Source of the DNA: Scenedesmus sp. ARA3
Taxonomy: Eukaryota; Chlorophyta; Chlorophyceae; Sphaeropleales; Scenedesmaceae
DNA length: 64,000 nucleotides
Reading direction: 5' to 3'
Assembly (NCBI GenBank): GCA_004335835.1
Contig: RWJK01001656.1
Coordinates: 133,113 to 197,112, forward strand
The notes under the pieces are model-generated. The model was not told where the DNA came from and ran no database searches. It saw only the letters and a program-made list of their open reading frames with translations. The translations under genes were made by a program, and so were the position numbers. Positions 1 to 15,000 of this stretch are shown here, one piece after another (within the stretch, counting starts at the first letter, position 1; each line of letters opens with the position of its first letter).

Positions 1-3000
1 ACGTGGTGCAGTGAAGCGCGTGTGAAGCGCGCACATTTGCATAGACCGGCATGGCAGCAGTGTCACGGTTGTTGCGCCTGTCCCAGGGTGTCCAAGGAGG
101 GGGCGCTGCACTGCACTCAGCTGACTGAATAGTCACAAGAAATTACAGCTCCGGTGAATGGCTGCACTCGCTCGCACCTCTTGGAAGAGCACTACGTGCA
201 GCGCGCTGGGGTCATCACTCTTGGCCTTCATTACGGCTTCAAGGTTGAACGGAGCAGGCACCTGCAGGCATGGTGAACCAGCATCAAGAGTTGTGAAAGA
301 GTAATCACCACCCGTGCCCACAGTTGCCAAAAGTGCTGTCAAAAATGCTGCTACAGCAGTGAGGACGCCCGGCAAGCACAAGCATGCCAGCCGGGCCGCG
401 CACAGCAAGCCAGCGCATCAACAGCAAGATGCACATGTAACGAACATGCACGCATGCATACCACTCAAACTCCTCACAAAAACGTACAATTGACAAGCGC
501 ACGCCACACCGCACACCTTGACATCAGCGAGCAAGGAAAAGCATTCCTGCATCACACACGCACCTGGTCCAGCAGGTCATTGGCAATCGCCTCCACCAGG
601 TCCTCACGCCGCCGCCCGCCGCTGCTGCTGCTGCCACCGCTGCTGCCGCCGCGTGGCGCCAGGCCCAGCAGGCCGTCCAGCAGCGCCTTGCTGTCCTCGA
701 TGAGGTAGCTGATCTCAGCGTTGGGGTGCTGGCCAAACGCCTCAGGCCTGCAGCACAGCCAGCCGGCACCACACCGTCAGCTCATAGCATCCTTACCTAT
801 TTCTGTTTCCTGCTTGAGCATGCAGTCAGAGCCTCAGCTGCACCGCAAGGATGTGAGCAAAGCAGAAATAAACAACCAGAACCAGCCAGTGCTGCGTGCA
901 CGCACCTGTCTGTTGCCGGCAGCGTGGCGATGTAGTCCTTGAAGCTGGCCAGGCTGCCCGGCTCTGGGATGAAGTAGGCGGGCAGGGGCGACAGCTTGAA
1001 GTTGACCACCTCCAGCGCATCCTCGCAGTAGAACCTGGCAGCAGCAACAGCAGCAGCAGCAGCAGTGAGGCCACATGTTGTGTATCTCACCTCTGAGACC
1101 ACACAGCAGCCGTGCCAGATGCCCGCTCCCATGCACAGTGCTCAGCTGAGCCACTCTGTTGCTGCGTACAGGCGCACGCCTTGCACCCGACGCACCAGCC
1201 GAAATCACCACCACCACAGCCTCACCCACCTTTGCAGGTAGCTGTTCAGCACGCGCCGGTCCAGCTCATCAGTGACACGGCCTCCATAGTTGGCTTCCGC
1301 GATCAGATACTTCAGAGCCTCCCAGGGCGTGTCAACATAGCTGTCCAGGTAGGACTTGAGCAGGTCGTCAGACACACTGCAGGCACGCAGGCGTGTGAAG
1401 AGGTGGTGCGGGGACACAGCAGAGAGTCGGCAAGGAAAGCACGAGGTGGAGCTGTCACACAAGCAGTCAACACAAGAAGGGCAGCTGCCATGCAACCCTG
1501 CTGCAGCAACCCTTACGCCCCGCCCTGCTGCACTGTGCTGCACAACAGGCGGTTATGCTGCACTGGCTGCAGCTCACCTGAAGTCAGTGTCGTTGAAGTC
1601 GTAGGGGATGTTCAGGCCCAGCGTGCGGAACTTGCGGCGCTCCAGCAGTGCGCTGTGGAAGTAGGCCAGCGCAAACAGCAGCTTCTGGTACTTGGCTGCA
1701 GCGGCAGCGGCAGCACCAAGAGCACGCACAAGCGTCAGGAAGTCGCATGCTTTGCGCAGCACCATCGTGACTTCACATCACTGGTCACTCTGGCAGGCGC
1801 TTGAAAGGTATGACGAGGGGTTTGAGGACAACCTGCAATCACCACTTGGAGGAAGGACACGCAGGACAACCTGCAGCTGTGTCATGAGCGCAGCCAGGTA
1901 CCTGGTAACATGGACTGCCAATGTGCACGCTGAACATTAAACAGACTACATAAGCTGCAGTCACACTCAACACACCTGTTGTCCTGCACGCCTTGAAGCT
2001 GTCCTCGCTGATCCCATTGTACAGCCGCATCAGATTAGCCCTCAAGCCTTTCGGCGGCTCAGTCGTCATTTTCAGGCCCCGCTGCAGTATGGATATGGGG
2101 AAGTCTGGCGAGGGGTTTGAAGACAGCCACAGCCTGAAGCGCTCGTGGGGCTTAGCTGCCTCTAAGCCCTCGATGATCTTGTCCAGGGTTGGCAGCCAGC
2201 TGGTCATGAGGTGGCAGTTGGCCAGGAACACCCAGTGGCCGTGGCGCACCGCCTCCTCCAGCATGCGCTGAGCAACAGGGGCCTGTATACGTGGCATCAC
2301 ACAGTGGCGCGGACAGACACTAGCTCAGCAGAGGGCAGGGAGTACTGTAATGATTATGCTCAACCGCAGCAAGTACAGTGGGCATCTGCGGTATGCGGGG
2401 GAGACAGCATGAAACGTAAGCATACCATGTGTACACCATGCAACTATTGCAGCAACGCCATACATGCTGTGTCAGCTGTCAGCTGTCTGCTGGGCTATTC
2501 CATGCTATTCAGGCTGAAGCATGCGCGCAGTGCCGCTGCTGCTGCTCACATGAACCCCCACATCACTCAGCTGCTGCTGTTGCAGACCGCATTCCATCAG
2601 CCGTGCAACACACCTGCCCTTGGCCCAGCGCCACCGTGTGCAGCTTGCTGCTCATGTCCTTCTCAGCCGCCAGCTTGCGCAGCGCATCCGTAGGATCCAC
2701 GCCCGGTGACAGCACAAAGATAAGCGGCGACAGCGCGGTCGAGTCCGCAAACGTCTCCGCCAGATTCAGCACCGGCGGCTCCACAAACTTCCTGCCCAGC
2801 GCATTCGCCACATACGTTGTAGCCGCAAATATGACCCGGTCCGGGCGCAGGCTGCGTACCAGCAGCAGCCGCTGCAGCTCGTTGCACTTTGTCTCCCACT
2901 CGCGCGGGAGCTCGGCTGTCTCTGGCTCTGCCTGCCTGAACCAGAGCTCCCAGTCGCCTGCTGCTGACTCCAGGCTGCTGGCCAGGCCCTTGTACGCGGG

Positions 3001-6000
3001 CAGCTGGTCCAGGCTGGCCAGGTTGTCCCAGGCCTCCTCACTCACCCAGGAGGGGCAGGGGTTGGGCGGCTGCTGCGAGCGGTCCAACACCTGGGTGGTA
3101 ACGAGACAGCCGGCATGCAAGTTGAGCAGGTTTGTCAGTGCTGAATCCTGATGGTTGCAATGCATGTGTGCTTGGGGCGAAGCTGTTAGCAGTCTACACA
3201 ACCTGCTTGCGCCTTCTGCAGGGTGTCATGACAGGCAACAGCCGCACTCGCATTACAAGCAACAGCAGCAGCAGCAGCAGCGCCTGCCGCTCCCTTTGCT
3301 GGCCAGCTGTAAGCGCACCTGTCCCCCGCGCAGGAAGAACTGCCACTCCTCTGCATTGACCTGCCCTGCCGCCTGCAGGATGCGCACACACATCTGCAGG
3401 GACAGCAGCAGCTTGTGGCGTTCAAACAGACCACGCGCTGCATATTTGTACACCGCGTAGGTGTGGTAGTCGTTGAGGGACTTGATCCTGTCAGCCAGCA
3501 CGTCCGACTTGGGGCTATTGGCGATGCTGATCAGGAACAGCCCGTTGTACGCATCCAAGCTGAACTGGTACATAGGATCAATCCCTGCACAGCATGACAA
3601 GCACGTTCCACCATGTCAGCAAGCACGTAGAATAACAGCAGCTATCTACCCTATTTGCAGCATTAGGTGTGTAACCTGTGCGGACAATGTGTGACATGCA
3701 GCAATGTGCACATACAAGCCCACGGCAGCCCGGCACGCACCTGCCAGGTCATTGAGCACAAAGTACAAGATGGCTGCGCGCACGCTGCACGGCCGGTACT
3801 GCGCCGAGGCCGCCTCAATCTGGCGCGCCGTCTCCTCCGCCACGCGCAGGCTCTCGTTGACCTCCTCCCAGGTCGTCTTTGACTGGTCAAGTGTTGCAAT
3901 GAGCTCCACGTTGTCCAGCATGGAGCCCGTGGCTGTGGCCAGCAGGTGCAGGATGCTGTCCTCCAGCTCAAGCTGTGTGCGCTTGCCGGCAGCCACCTGC
4001 AGCAAGGGTGTTCATGCATACCATCATGGCTATCTCATCACTAGCTGCCAGCTTGTCAGGCACACAGAGGAACAAACAGACATCCTCACCACACGTATGT
4101 CATACATGGACAACATTGACACGCATATGCATTGCGGCGCACCTTGACCACGAGGTCGTTCTTCTGCTTGTCTAGGTCGGGCCGCTCGCACTTCACGACC
4201 GTGTTGAGCAGCTGCGCCTCCAGCCCGCTCTCCTTGACCGCAAAGTTCACGATCATGGCCTTGGTGGACACCTCGGGCGTGTAGTGCGGGTTGGCCAGCT
4301 TGGTGGTGATGTACAGCTTGAACTCGGGGCTGAAGTCCACCTCCTTGTCGCCGATCTTGACCAGCAGCTGGTTGTTGCGCCTGCAGGGGGGTGAGGGACG
4401 AGGCGATTTGTTCAGCTGCTGCTGCATTGATGCTGCTGCTGACGGTTTCCGGCAGCTTGTGCCTGAATGCTAGCATGGCAAACGATGCGGCACCAGCCAG
4501 CCTCGACTTGCTGCCTTGCAGCGGCCATGCAAGCTACACGACAGCCTCTTAATCATTCCACCCGGCTGCTTGTCATACACTGCTCACCGTATGAAGGCCT
4601 TGGCCAGCAGCGGCTCCAGCACTGGGTCCATCTCCTCCATCACGTCAGCCAGCAGCACCGGCCGCCCAAACTGCACCGCGTTCTCCAGCTGCCGCACCAT
4701 GTCGGGTGCAGACAGGCTCAGCACCTTCAGCCCAGACTTGGCCTCCATGTTCTTGATCCAGCGCACAGCTTGGCCCTGCATGCAGAAACAGTGAACACGT
4801 CGGCAAATGGCTGTTATTACTGCAACCTGCTCTGACAGAGGTAGTATATGTGCAGGCTGCGTCATGCACGTGGCACGCCAGTGAAAATGTTTCACATTTG
4901 CACGTTGCAGTACATGTCCAGCACATGGCTGCGCATGCATGCGCATGCCATGCAATCAGACGGCTCCAAAAACACACCTGTGGGTCAATCATGAGCGGCC
5001 ACCTCCTGCCACGCGTGACCATGACGCCGTTCTCCGTGCTGAATGTGTCAGCAGGCAGCCCCTGGATGTTCCAGTCGCGCACGTTGGAGGGGTCTGCCAG
5101 GAAGCCGCTGAACTCAAAGCCCTCGCTGGAGGGTATGTTCAGCAGCTTCACCTGCAAGAGTGCAAGTGCCGCAGGTCGTGGCAGCAGATTGCAGACACGC
5201 AAGCTCAGCAGGCTGCAGTTTGCTGGCATCATGGTGGAGGTTTGAAGAAAGCATGCCAAGTCACTGCATCTGCATCGGCGGCACCTTCCTGCAAGTCCCA
5301 ACCATAATTGCTAGCATGCTGCAGCATGACCACATGCCGTGCAGTTGTTACCAGCACCTTGTGGCAATCCACTTGTTCAGCATGCAACCCAACTGTCTCA
5401 TACAACTTCTCTCACCTGCGGCATCCACGTGCCCTTGACCAACTCATCCCTGAACTCGCTGGGGAAGGGCCCAGCATATGACAGGAATGCGGCAGCCAGC
5501 AGCGTGTCGCCAGGCAGTGCTGCCAGGAAGGACTCGTAGCCGCTGATGGAGGACTCCCAGCGGGTGCGCTCACCAGCCAAGCCTGCATGCAGGCAGTAAT
5601 GTGCCCATTGTTACCAGCTGATATTGTTGCTGGAGGGTATTGGCCAGCACTCGTTTGCTTGCATCACCTGGCAGCCGAGGCGCCAAGGAACAGCCGTTCA
5701 GGCTATGCAAAACACGATGCACAGCTGCGCAACAGGCATGGTTCTGTCTCGGCTGCGCACCTGTGACAAGCTTTTCGGCACGCTGCAGCTTTCCCTCAAG
5801 GTCGTTGAGCTCATCTTCAAGCACCTTCTTGCGTGACATGCTCTCCTCATACCTGCCGGCAGAGATGACAGCCAGAGCCAGCACCATTATTTAGGCACGT
5901 CGCAGGTAACTGTACAAGCCTGTGACAAAAACACAATGCACATTGCTGTCACTTCTGGATGCTGCACACAAACAGGCGAGCAGCCAACTTGCTGTTTGAC

Positions 6001-9000
6001 TGCGCAGCAGACACAACCGTTAATTCAGCTCGACAACTTACTTGTCTCTGAGCGACTTGACCTTGGCCAGCACCAGTGCCAGCTGCTCCTGTGCTGATGC
6101 CAGCGCAGCCTGCTTGCGCGCCAAGTTCTCCTGTGCCGCCTTCAGCCTTGCACGCTTCGGCCCCACATCCTTTGCCACAGTGCCATACACCTCCATCGCA
6201 CACACCCACATGCACATGCCCTTGGCGGCCAGTGACACCTTGCCAACTGAGTCGGGCGTGAAGTCTGCGTTCACAGTGAACTTGTTGATCTTCTTGAGAA
6301 GTGCGTCATCCATGTTATCTTTGTCATAGTTGAGCAGCTTCATCATGAAGTTTGCGTCACCCAGCTGCTTCTTGGACTCCTCCCATGTGGCTGGCCGCTT
6401 GAGCACGGTCATCACGCCACTGAGCGTCATCTCAACAAGAGCAGGCGGCTTAGAGTAGGCCTGTCATAACAGCATGTCAGCAATACATGGGGTATGTCAA
6501 TATACATTCGTGCTCGTGGCTGTTGGTACCAAGCACGCAGCTTGTGTGGAAGCCGTATACGCTGCTGGCTGGTGATGTTGTGCCCAGGACAATTTTTTTG
6601 GCTCACAGAAGCTGTTGCATGCTGCTGCAAACTACGGCCACAGGTTGGTGGCATGCATCATTCTGCTCCGCTGCGCACCTTGAGTTCACTGATGTCCTTC
6701 TTTGTCAGCACATTCAGGGCAGCCTCTGCCTCTTGCAGCGCTGGCAGCGCCTTCTCCAGCTCAGCAGAGACCTGGTTGGCAATGATGTTGGCCTCCTCGG
6801 TTTCCTTTGCAATCTTAGTGGCCTCAGCATTTACCTGCAGGCACAACCGGCAGCGGTTACAAATGGGCAAATGCACACACTACAAAGGGAACTTTGCTGG
6901 CAGTGTTAGCTGCTAGCTGGCCACTGGCAGATGGGCACATGACAAGGGCAGCACTGCCACTGCTGGCAGCAACTGCTGCAACAAGTAGGTGGCTATTGGC
7001 AGACGTTGTGTGCACCCACCTGCTTCTCCTGCTCATCCGCAACGCGCTTGTCCTGCACAATCTGCACCAGCAGCTCCTCACAGTTGGTCTTGGCCTGTGC
7101 CACCACCACCTGTTTTTGCTCCACAACCTTTTTCATCTCAGTGACCTGCAAACAGCAGCAGCAACAGCATGCACAATGCTTGAGGGTGTGCCCAGGCACC
7201 AAACTAAGTCAGCTAGAAAGCCTGATGTGCAACAAATGTCAGCATCACCTGCAGTGCAACAGCTGGCAGTATTTCATCGCCTCATAAGGTAGCGCCCAAG
7301 ACACACATGGCAGGCACCAGCTGCCACATCCCCCTTACCTGCACACGTGTCTCATCCAGCTTGGTGCGGCCTCCCTTGAGCTTGTTTGACTTGGCCAGCA
7401 GCTCGGTCCTCTTCTCAGCCAGCAGCGCCTTGTAGTTGCGCACCGTCTCCAGGTAGTTGGTGGGCGTGACGTAGTTGTGGCGCTTGAGGCTCTGCCACAT
7501 GCTGCGGCTCATGGCCTCAACAGACTGGTGCGCAGTCACAAACATCTGGACGCAGCACCATAAAACAAGCAAGCAGCACGGCGCAGCAGTCAGCAAGCAT
7601 TGTCATATGCAGCACCAGTCGACAAGCAGCCACGCGGTTCTTCTACCCCAGACACAGAGCAGGCATGAAACATGAACTAGCTGAATACCCAGCCAGGCGC
7701 ACCTTGCAAACAGCCTGCTTGACTTCCTCACTACCCAGGTTCTCAGCTGCCATCTGGCGCGTTGCCACCTCATACAACGCATCTGGCGGCCACTCCGTGA
7801 ACCAGTCAATCGTGGTGCAGTTGACCAGGCCGGGGAACATGCGGCAGCGCTCCCGGAAGGTGTCACCCACAGGGCTCAGGCATAGCACCACATGCAAGTT
7901 CGCTCTGCAGCAGCAACAGCAGCAGCAGTCACACACATAGGGTCATCGCTTGCTTTTGGTGAGGCCACCAGGTTGTCACACAACAACTGCTGGGCGCAGC
8001 CCCTTCACAGGCCGGCCCTCAGCTGAGGTGTCCATGAGGTGCTTTTGCAGGCGCAGCGCAGCAGCCCACCTGACCCTGTCCAGGAAGAAGGCCATCAGCT
8101 GCTCGTGCGTCTCTCCAGCGCCGGCTGCCTTTGCTGCGGGGCGCAGCTCATCCAGCAGCACGCCCAGCTCGTCTTTGGGGAACAGGTTGGGCACCTCGCC
8201 GCTGGTGAGGATGTTGTTCACGTCCTCCAGGAACGTCTCGTACTTGATCTGCGCGGCGCCACACTGCCAGCTCAGCATAGAGAAACACACAGCATACGCT
8301 GCGATGTGCATCCTGATTATAAGGTGCGTAGCCTGACAGAAGACACGGCTGGCAACCACTGTGCATCCACGTTGCAAGTCCAGGTTTGTGTTCACACGCA
8401 GTGCATGCAGCCATGAGCTTGCTGTGGGAAAGTCCACTCAACGCTGCAGAGCCTCACATCAAGATGAGTACAATCGCAGGAGCAAGCTGCCTGAGGGTGC
8501 GCAGGGCACATGCATTCGCGCACACCTGTGTCTCATCAAACAGGAACACAGTAGGCTTGTTGGACGCGCCAGCCTGGCGGTACAGCCCCTTCAAGTCCTC
8601 CCTGAACTCAGTCAGGCGGTACGTCTTGGTGATTTCAATGCTGAACACCTTGAGCTCCGCAACATAGGCCGCCAGGCGCGCCAGGGATTTGCGGCCGCTG
8701 CCACCCACACCAACCAGCATGGCGTTGCCACCTGGCTGCGACAGGATGCGGTGGATGCGGCACACATGCTGCAGGGCATCTCTGCGGCAGACAGCAAGTG
8801 TTGTGGACATCGGTGACGCCTGATGATGATTGTGTGCATGGTGTACATACCCAGGTAGCACCACAGGTGAGCTGTGCTGCAGTGGATGCATGACATGCAG
8901 CCCTGCTTGCCACAGCAACCGCACCAACAGCATTACAAATCATCTGCAGCTGCCGAACAGTCCCTTACATTGTGCAGCAGGCACCAATCCTGCTGTCACC

Positions 9001-12000
9001 ATCCTGCTCACTTGAACAGCACCAGGTCCAGTGCGCTGGCCCCTGGCTCCAGTGCATAGTCCTCCAGCTTCTCACTCAGCGTGTCTTTGAGCGCAGACAG
9101 GTCACGCACAGGCTCATACGGCGGCACATCCATGTTGGCACGCAGGAAGTTGACAAAGGGAGGCACCTGTGGCAAGCACAGCAGAGTGCAAAGTCGGGAG
9201 GACTCTCACTACCATTGGGGCGTGCAGGTGTGGAGCGCGGCGACTGATGAAGAGTACAGCAAGCGCCAACAGCAGCACATGCACTCAACTTTGCACAGCA
9301 TGATCAGCAAGGCAGCAGAGATCTCAGGAGAGCCCCAGAAGGGATCATGTCTGTAACAGACAGCTGAAGCATCAGCTGCAGCAACAAGAATACCTGTCCG
9401 CTGAATTCCTCAAACAGGCCGGCAAAACTGACACCAAACGTGGACGACAGCCGCTCATCCAGCTGCTTGCGCAGCCAGGCCACATCGGCAGGGTCCCACA
9501 TCCTGTCGCCAATGATGCGGAAAGTCTCATGCACCCAGAGCTGCAGGAAGTCCTCCTTGTTGTCATAGAAGGTCTTGCTGGCCTGCAATTGTTGGTAATG
9601 ATATTGTTTGCATGTGCGCGAGAACAATGTGCAGGGCAGGGAAAGCACGTAAAGGATACCAACCAGTCAGGCTAGCATTGGCACAAACGCCACATATACA
9701 AAGCACCAGGTGCTTGATGCTGCGCCTGCAGGTCAAGGGCCGCAGCTGCTTGCTGGGGTGCTGCATGTTTCAAGCACATGCCGTGAATATATTGGGAAAG
9801 AAACCCAGCTGCTGCAATGTTAGCCTGCGCAAGCCACCCCCTCAATTATTGGAGCCGAAGCAAAAACACTCGCCTGCATAACACCCAGCACGATCTTGGC
9901 CAGGTCGCGCGTGTTGAACAGGTAATGGCTCTTGCTCGGCGTCGGCAGCAGCTCCCTGCACACTGCGCGGTAGATCTCCACACTGGCCACCACTGTTGGA
10001 TCACCCAGCGGCCTCACTTCATCACTGAAGTCAGCCAGCTTGCTGTTGATCAGTGTGCTGAATATGCGGCGCAGCTGCGCATCATTCGGCTGCGTCATGT
10101 TGACCATGCTGAAGCAGGCACTGATGCGCTGGCTAAACGCGTTGCGGCCGCCGCCGGGTGGCGCCATGGCACCCAGCAGCTGCATGTCCTTGACATACTT
10201 GACCTCACAGCGGGCACGATCATACCTGGCACAGCATAAAAGGTGGCAGTCACAGAGTTAGCTGGTCAGATGGCGCAATAGTATGGGGCTGCTGCATGAC
10301 ATCACGACACCATGATGCAACACAATGTGCCTGCTTTGCAACAGCTGCACAGCATAAAGCAGCGTATGATGATGCTGTCTCTAACAGCCACACTCACCAG
10401 AAGCCGTTGTCCACCCACAGCTTCAGCAGCTCGAGGGGTGGGATGAAGCCGAACTTGCTCTTCTGCGGCATGTTGAGGTCATCAATGAATGCCACCAGGT
10501 GCTTGCCGCCGGCTGGCGCAAACACACCCTTGGTGCGCTTCTCAAGCTTGCCCTCAATGGTGTCCTGCAGGACACAACCCAAGCGGTGAGCCGCATTGCA
10601 TGACGCCCTTTCAGTGCCCTTTTCATGTTGATATGCGTAACCAACCACCTGGTGCTGCAAGCGCAGCTGATGAAGCATAGGCTGGTACACAGCATGTCAT
10701 GCCGGCTGCCTGCCTGTCTGCTTGCATGCATGCCTCTGGCATCAACATACCTGAAGGGAGTTGGAAGAGGTCTGGGCAGAGAAGTTGATGGTGCAGTAGC
10801 TCTTGTCAGCCGGCAGGCCATCCAGCATGCTCTGCAGCGTCATGGTCTTGCCTACACCCACAGCACCCACAATCAGCGTATGGCACGCGCTGCGCACGAG
10901 TGAGCCGGCGACAAACATGTTGCGTGTGGTGTCGACTGTCGGCACCAGCAGGCGGTACGCTGGCACATCCGCACGTGGCTTGAACGAGCCGGACAGCTTG
11001 GTGTCCCAGTTGAGCCACTGGCGGTTCTTCACATCCACATAGTACTCGAACACTGTCTCTGAGCTGGGATAGCGTGTGTCCATCTCCCTGCAGCACGGCC
11101 GGTAGCATGGTGAGTGAGGCACAGGACAGACAGTCGCCGTCTGCAGCTGACAGACAATTGCCTGCGTGTGGCTGTCATCTTTGCGCTGGCAGCAGCATGA
11201 CGTGCTGCTGTTATGCCAAGGATTCTTGGGCTAGGAGTACTGAGCTGATGCTCCCAGTCACTATCCAATTGCTTCTGCACAGCAATCCGGCAGAAAGCAG
11301 AGTGCACATGTTCACACGCGCTGTGAGCGCATCTGCACAAGGTAAGCACGCACCTCATGAACCTGTCAAACTTCTTGCGGCCTTCCTCATCCAGGCTGCC
11401 ACCCAGGCCCCAGATCAAGCTGAACAGGAACCACAGCTCAACAGTGGTAGCAAACGCCTCAGGCCCCTCCTCTAAGCTGACTCCGTTGTCCTTGGTGGCC
11501 AGCGCATCAAACAGGCGTGCAAAGGTGCGCACAGAGCTCAGGCGGTCGACTGGGACCAGCTCCCTGCAGGACACGTGCCAGCAAAGTATGGACATCAGTG
11601 TGCCGTACTCCGTCGCTGGTGAGAGTGGCGAGTATGGGGCTTGTCCCCAGTCCTTAGCGTGTCTCATTGCATACATTAAAGTAGCAGGCACATCACGATG
11701 CTACCACCTGCAAACTATCTTGACCATGGAACCTGGAGAGTTGTGTTTAGAATAGCACTGACATTCCCACGTGGCAAGCGCGGCGCACCTGCACTGCAGC
11801 CGCTTGTACTCCAGTGCTGCATCCATGTAGCGGTCAATGTGCTTGCTCAGCAGCGCCACCACCTGCTGCGCTAGGCCTGCACCGCCAGCAGCTGCTGCAT
11901 CCGCACTCCCTGCCACCTCTTCTGCTGCTGCAGCTGCCTTGGATGCCAGCCATGACATGATGAAGGGCCGCCAGCCCAGGTCCTCAACGTTGAGGTAGAT

Positions 12001-15000
12001 CATGCCTGCTCTGCTGACTGTTGCAGGTGACGCCTGACTCAAGTCCTCTACCTCAAACAGCAGAGATACCTGGGCAGGCATTGCAATGCGCTCACCTGCG
12101 CAGCACAGCACAACAGCACATGTCAGCTTTGTCTGGGTTGCGCGTAACACCGGCAAGCTGGGGTGACTCATCATGCTGCAGTGCAGTGCCAGTGGGACAG
12201 CCCCACACCATGTGAACCAGTAGGGCTGACAAATATCGACAACTGCATCGCAACCAACTGCCAGGCTGTGCAAGGGCACCAGTTAGCACTTATGCACTCC
12301 ATGACGCATGTCTCTTGCAGCAGCCAGCTACCCACCAGAGAGCAGTGTGAGCAGCTTGTTGTCATCGAGTGTGGTGTTCATGCTCTCAATCCACAGCGTG
12401 TCCACAGGGCCGTCAAACAGGATCCACTTCTGGTCTGGCGCCTCATCCTTGCAGGCAGCACGCATTATGCGTGCTAGCACGCCGTCCTGCCACTCATGTG
12501 TGGCCTCTTCAAAGCTGCCATATAGCTCATCATTGCTCAGTGCCAATGGGTTGATTGTGTAGACGTGCACCTGCGCCAGCAGTGGCACATACGATCGTAC
12601 TGTATGATTCATGCATGAGGTCATGATCATGCATGCAAGCACTGACAACGCAGCCCTACACGCACACACCTGCAGCTGCACACGCAAGGTGGCACGCTGT
12701 GAGTGAGTGAGTGAGTGACTACCCAGGCCGCTCTGCAGCTCCTGGGTAAGTTAAGGCTAAGAGGGTGTGTGTTATGGCACACTAACACACGTGCAGCTAT
12801 ATATAACACATGAGCCCAGCAAGCATTCAGGCAGACAGCAGATGCGCATGCAAACCCTCCAAAAGCAAATGCACACACACCTTCTGGAAGCGCTCATCAT
12901 CTGGGTGCTCCTTGCGTAGCTTGCCCAGTGTGCGCTGCAGGCACTTCCAGGCAGTGGTCTTGCCGCTGCCTGTCTTGCCCACCATCATGTTGCCGTGGCG
13001 CGCCACCTTGCAGTCGAAGATCTGCACAATCTTTGTCACAAACTCCGGCACAGGCTGCAGCAGCAAACGGCAGTTGCAGCACAGCAGCAGCACTAAGGTT
13101 GACGAGGACCTGGCCGGTTGCAGTGCACAGCCTTACGATGCTGCGTACTTGTCCCTTGAAACACAGCCAACTGGTTAGAGAACAGTACAGTGCACTCCGC
13201 GTGGCTCGCACCTGCATCCCTGCCTCACGCAGGTCCTGCTCAATAGCCGCACGCAGCACGCCACCATCATCAGGCGGCAGCTCAACGCCCGGGAACAGGT
13301 CAGACAGCAGCGCCATGAACAGCGGCAGGTCCAGGTACACCAGCTTGGGCTTGATGAGGTCCAGCATGGTGCGGTACAGGATGACCTCCTCGCTGGCATC
13401 AGGGTCGGCGCGCTTCAGGCTGCCGGCTGCGCGTGCAATGGGGATCACAAAGGATCTGCGGGCACACGGTGGTGTAGTTAGCTGCCAGGGTGAGGGAAAG
13501 CAATGTGCAGCATGCAGCAGTGGTTGTGCTGCTGTGGCACATTGCGACAGATGCCGCAAGCCAGCTCACAGAAAGGAACCAGATGGATGCGATGCACAGA
13601 TGAAATCACTTGACACTCAGCACGCACCGCAGCGTTGCATCGTAGTGGTCCTGCTTGCTGAGCTGCTGCTGGCTGAGCTCCATGATGGCAATCATCTTCT
13701 TGGCCAGCAGCTTGGCGCTGCTGAAGCCCTCGCTGAACATCATGATCTCCGCAATCAGCGTGAAGTCAGGCACCATCATGGATACCGGCCGCAGCATCGC
13801 CTTGAGGTTGTCAGGCAGCTCGCTGCGGCCTGCAGGCAGCAGCAACACATGTACACAGGACCACAGCGCATGGTCAAAAGCGATAAAGCAAGTTGGTATG
13901 GTGAAATCTGGTGGTATTTCTGTCAAAAAAACAGCTCCTGCTGCAGCTGCTGATGGCACAGCGGTTCTGCAGGGCCTCTGCAAATTCACGCACCTGCATA
14001 GCCTGGGTTCATGGTGACAAAGATGCCGCAGCTGGGGATGAGCCGGATGTCCTGGCCCAGGAACAAGAAGCGCTTGCGGCCCTCCTTGATGGCCTGCAGC
14101 AGCAAGGGTACAGTAGACAGCAGACAGCAGGCATGGCAAAACACAGAAGTCAGGCCTGATCCCCAGGGTGTGCGCAGCAGCTGAGCAGGGAGCTGTGAAG
14201 ATGGGCTACTGCAAAGATGCACACTTGCTGGCACCGCAGCTGGTGTCTGAGGCTGCAAAAAAAAAGGTGCACTTGGCAACGCATGGCGGCTCAGCTGACT
14301 GGCTGCACACCACCACCTATCTGCTGTCATTCCTCACCGTCATCACAGTGGCAATCTGTGTGGCCACCACGCTCAGCACCTCCACCTCAATCCTGTTGAA
14401 CTCATCCAGGCACGCCCAGGCACCTGCAACAGTAGCACGTGCCGTACAGCTTGTCACCCTCCTCCGAGCACGGTTGGCACCGCCTAGGCAAGATATTACA
14501 ACCATAGCTGCTATCCACTTGTGTAGCGCAAAACAAGTGCAGCAGATTGCAGCTACACTGAACTTACCGCATTGCGCCAGGCCGCTGAACATCTTGCCAG
14601 TCATCTTGTAGTCCACGCCGTCGCTGCAGTTGAAAACGATGACGTAGCGCGCCAGCGCCTTGCCAAAGTCCTTCACGGTCTCTGTCTTGCCAGTGCCGGC
14701 AGGGCCCAGCGGGTTGCCGCCGCGCCGCGTGTACATGGCTGCGCCAAGCGTCATGTAGCACCTGCATGTACCGACAGCACATTTAAGCAACTCTTGGATT
14801 CAGCAAATGCTTGTGCTGCTGGCGGCACCAAGTCTTGGCAATGTTCTTTCATTTCTGCCAACAGGCACATGCAGATCTCAGCTGCAGGAATGCAGGTATG
14901 CCGCAGTTTGCTCAGGCGCACCTGTCTGTCAGCGGCGTGATGACCAGCCGGCCGTTGTTGCCCTGGTACTCGTAGCCGTACATGAACACGCTCAGCACCT

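Noticed and set aside
12928..13953. 341-codon plus-strand open frame across dynein AAA1/AAA2 exons
   Set aside because: It is the antisense shadow of conserved dynein exons; the minus-strand reading has P-loop motifs.
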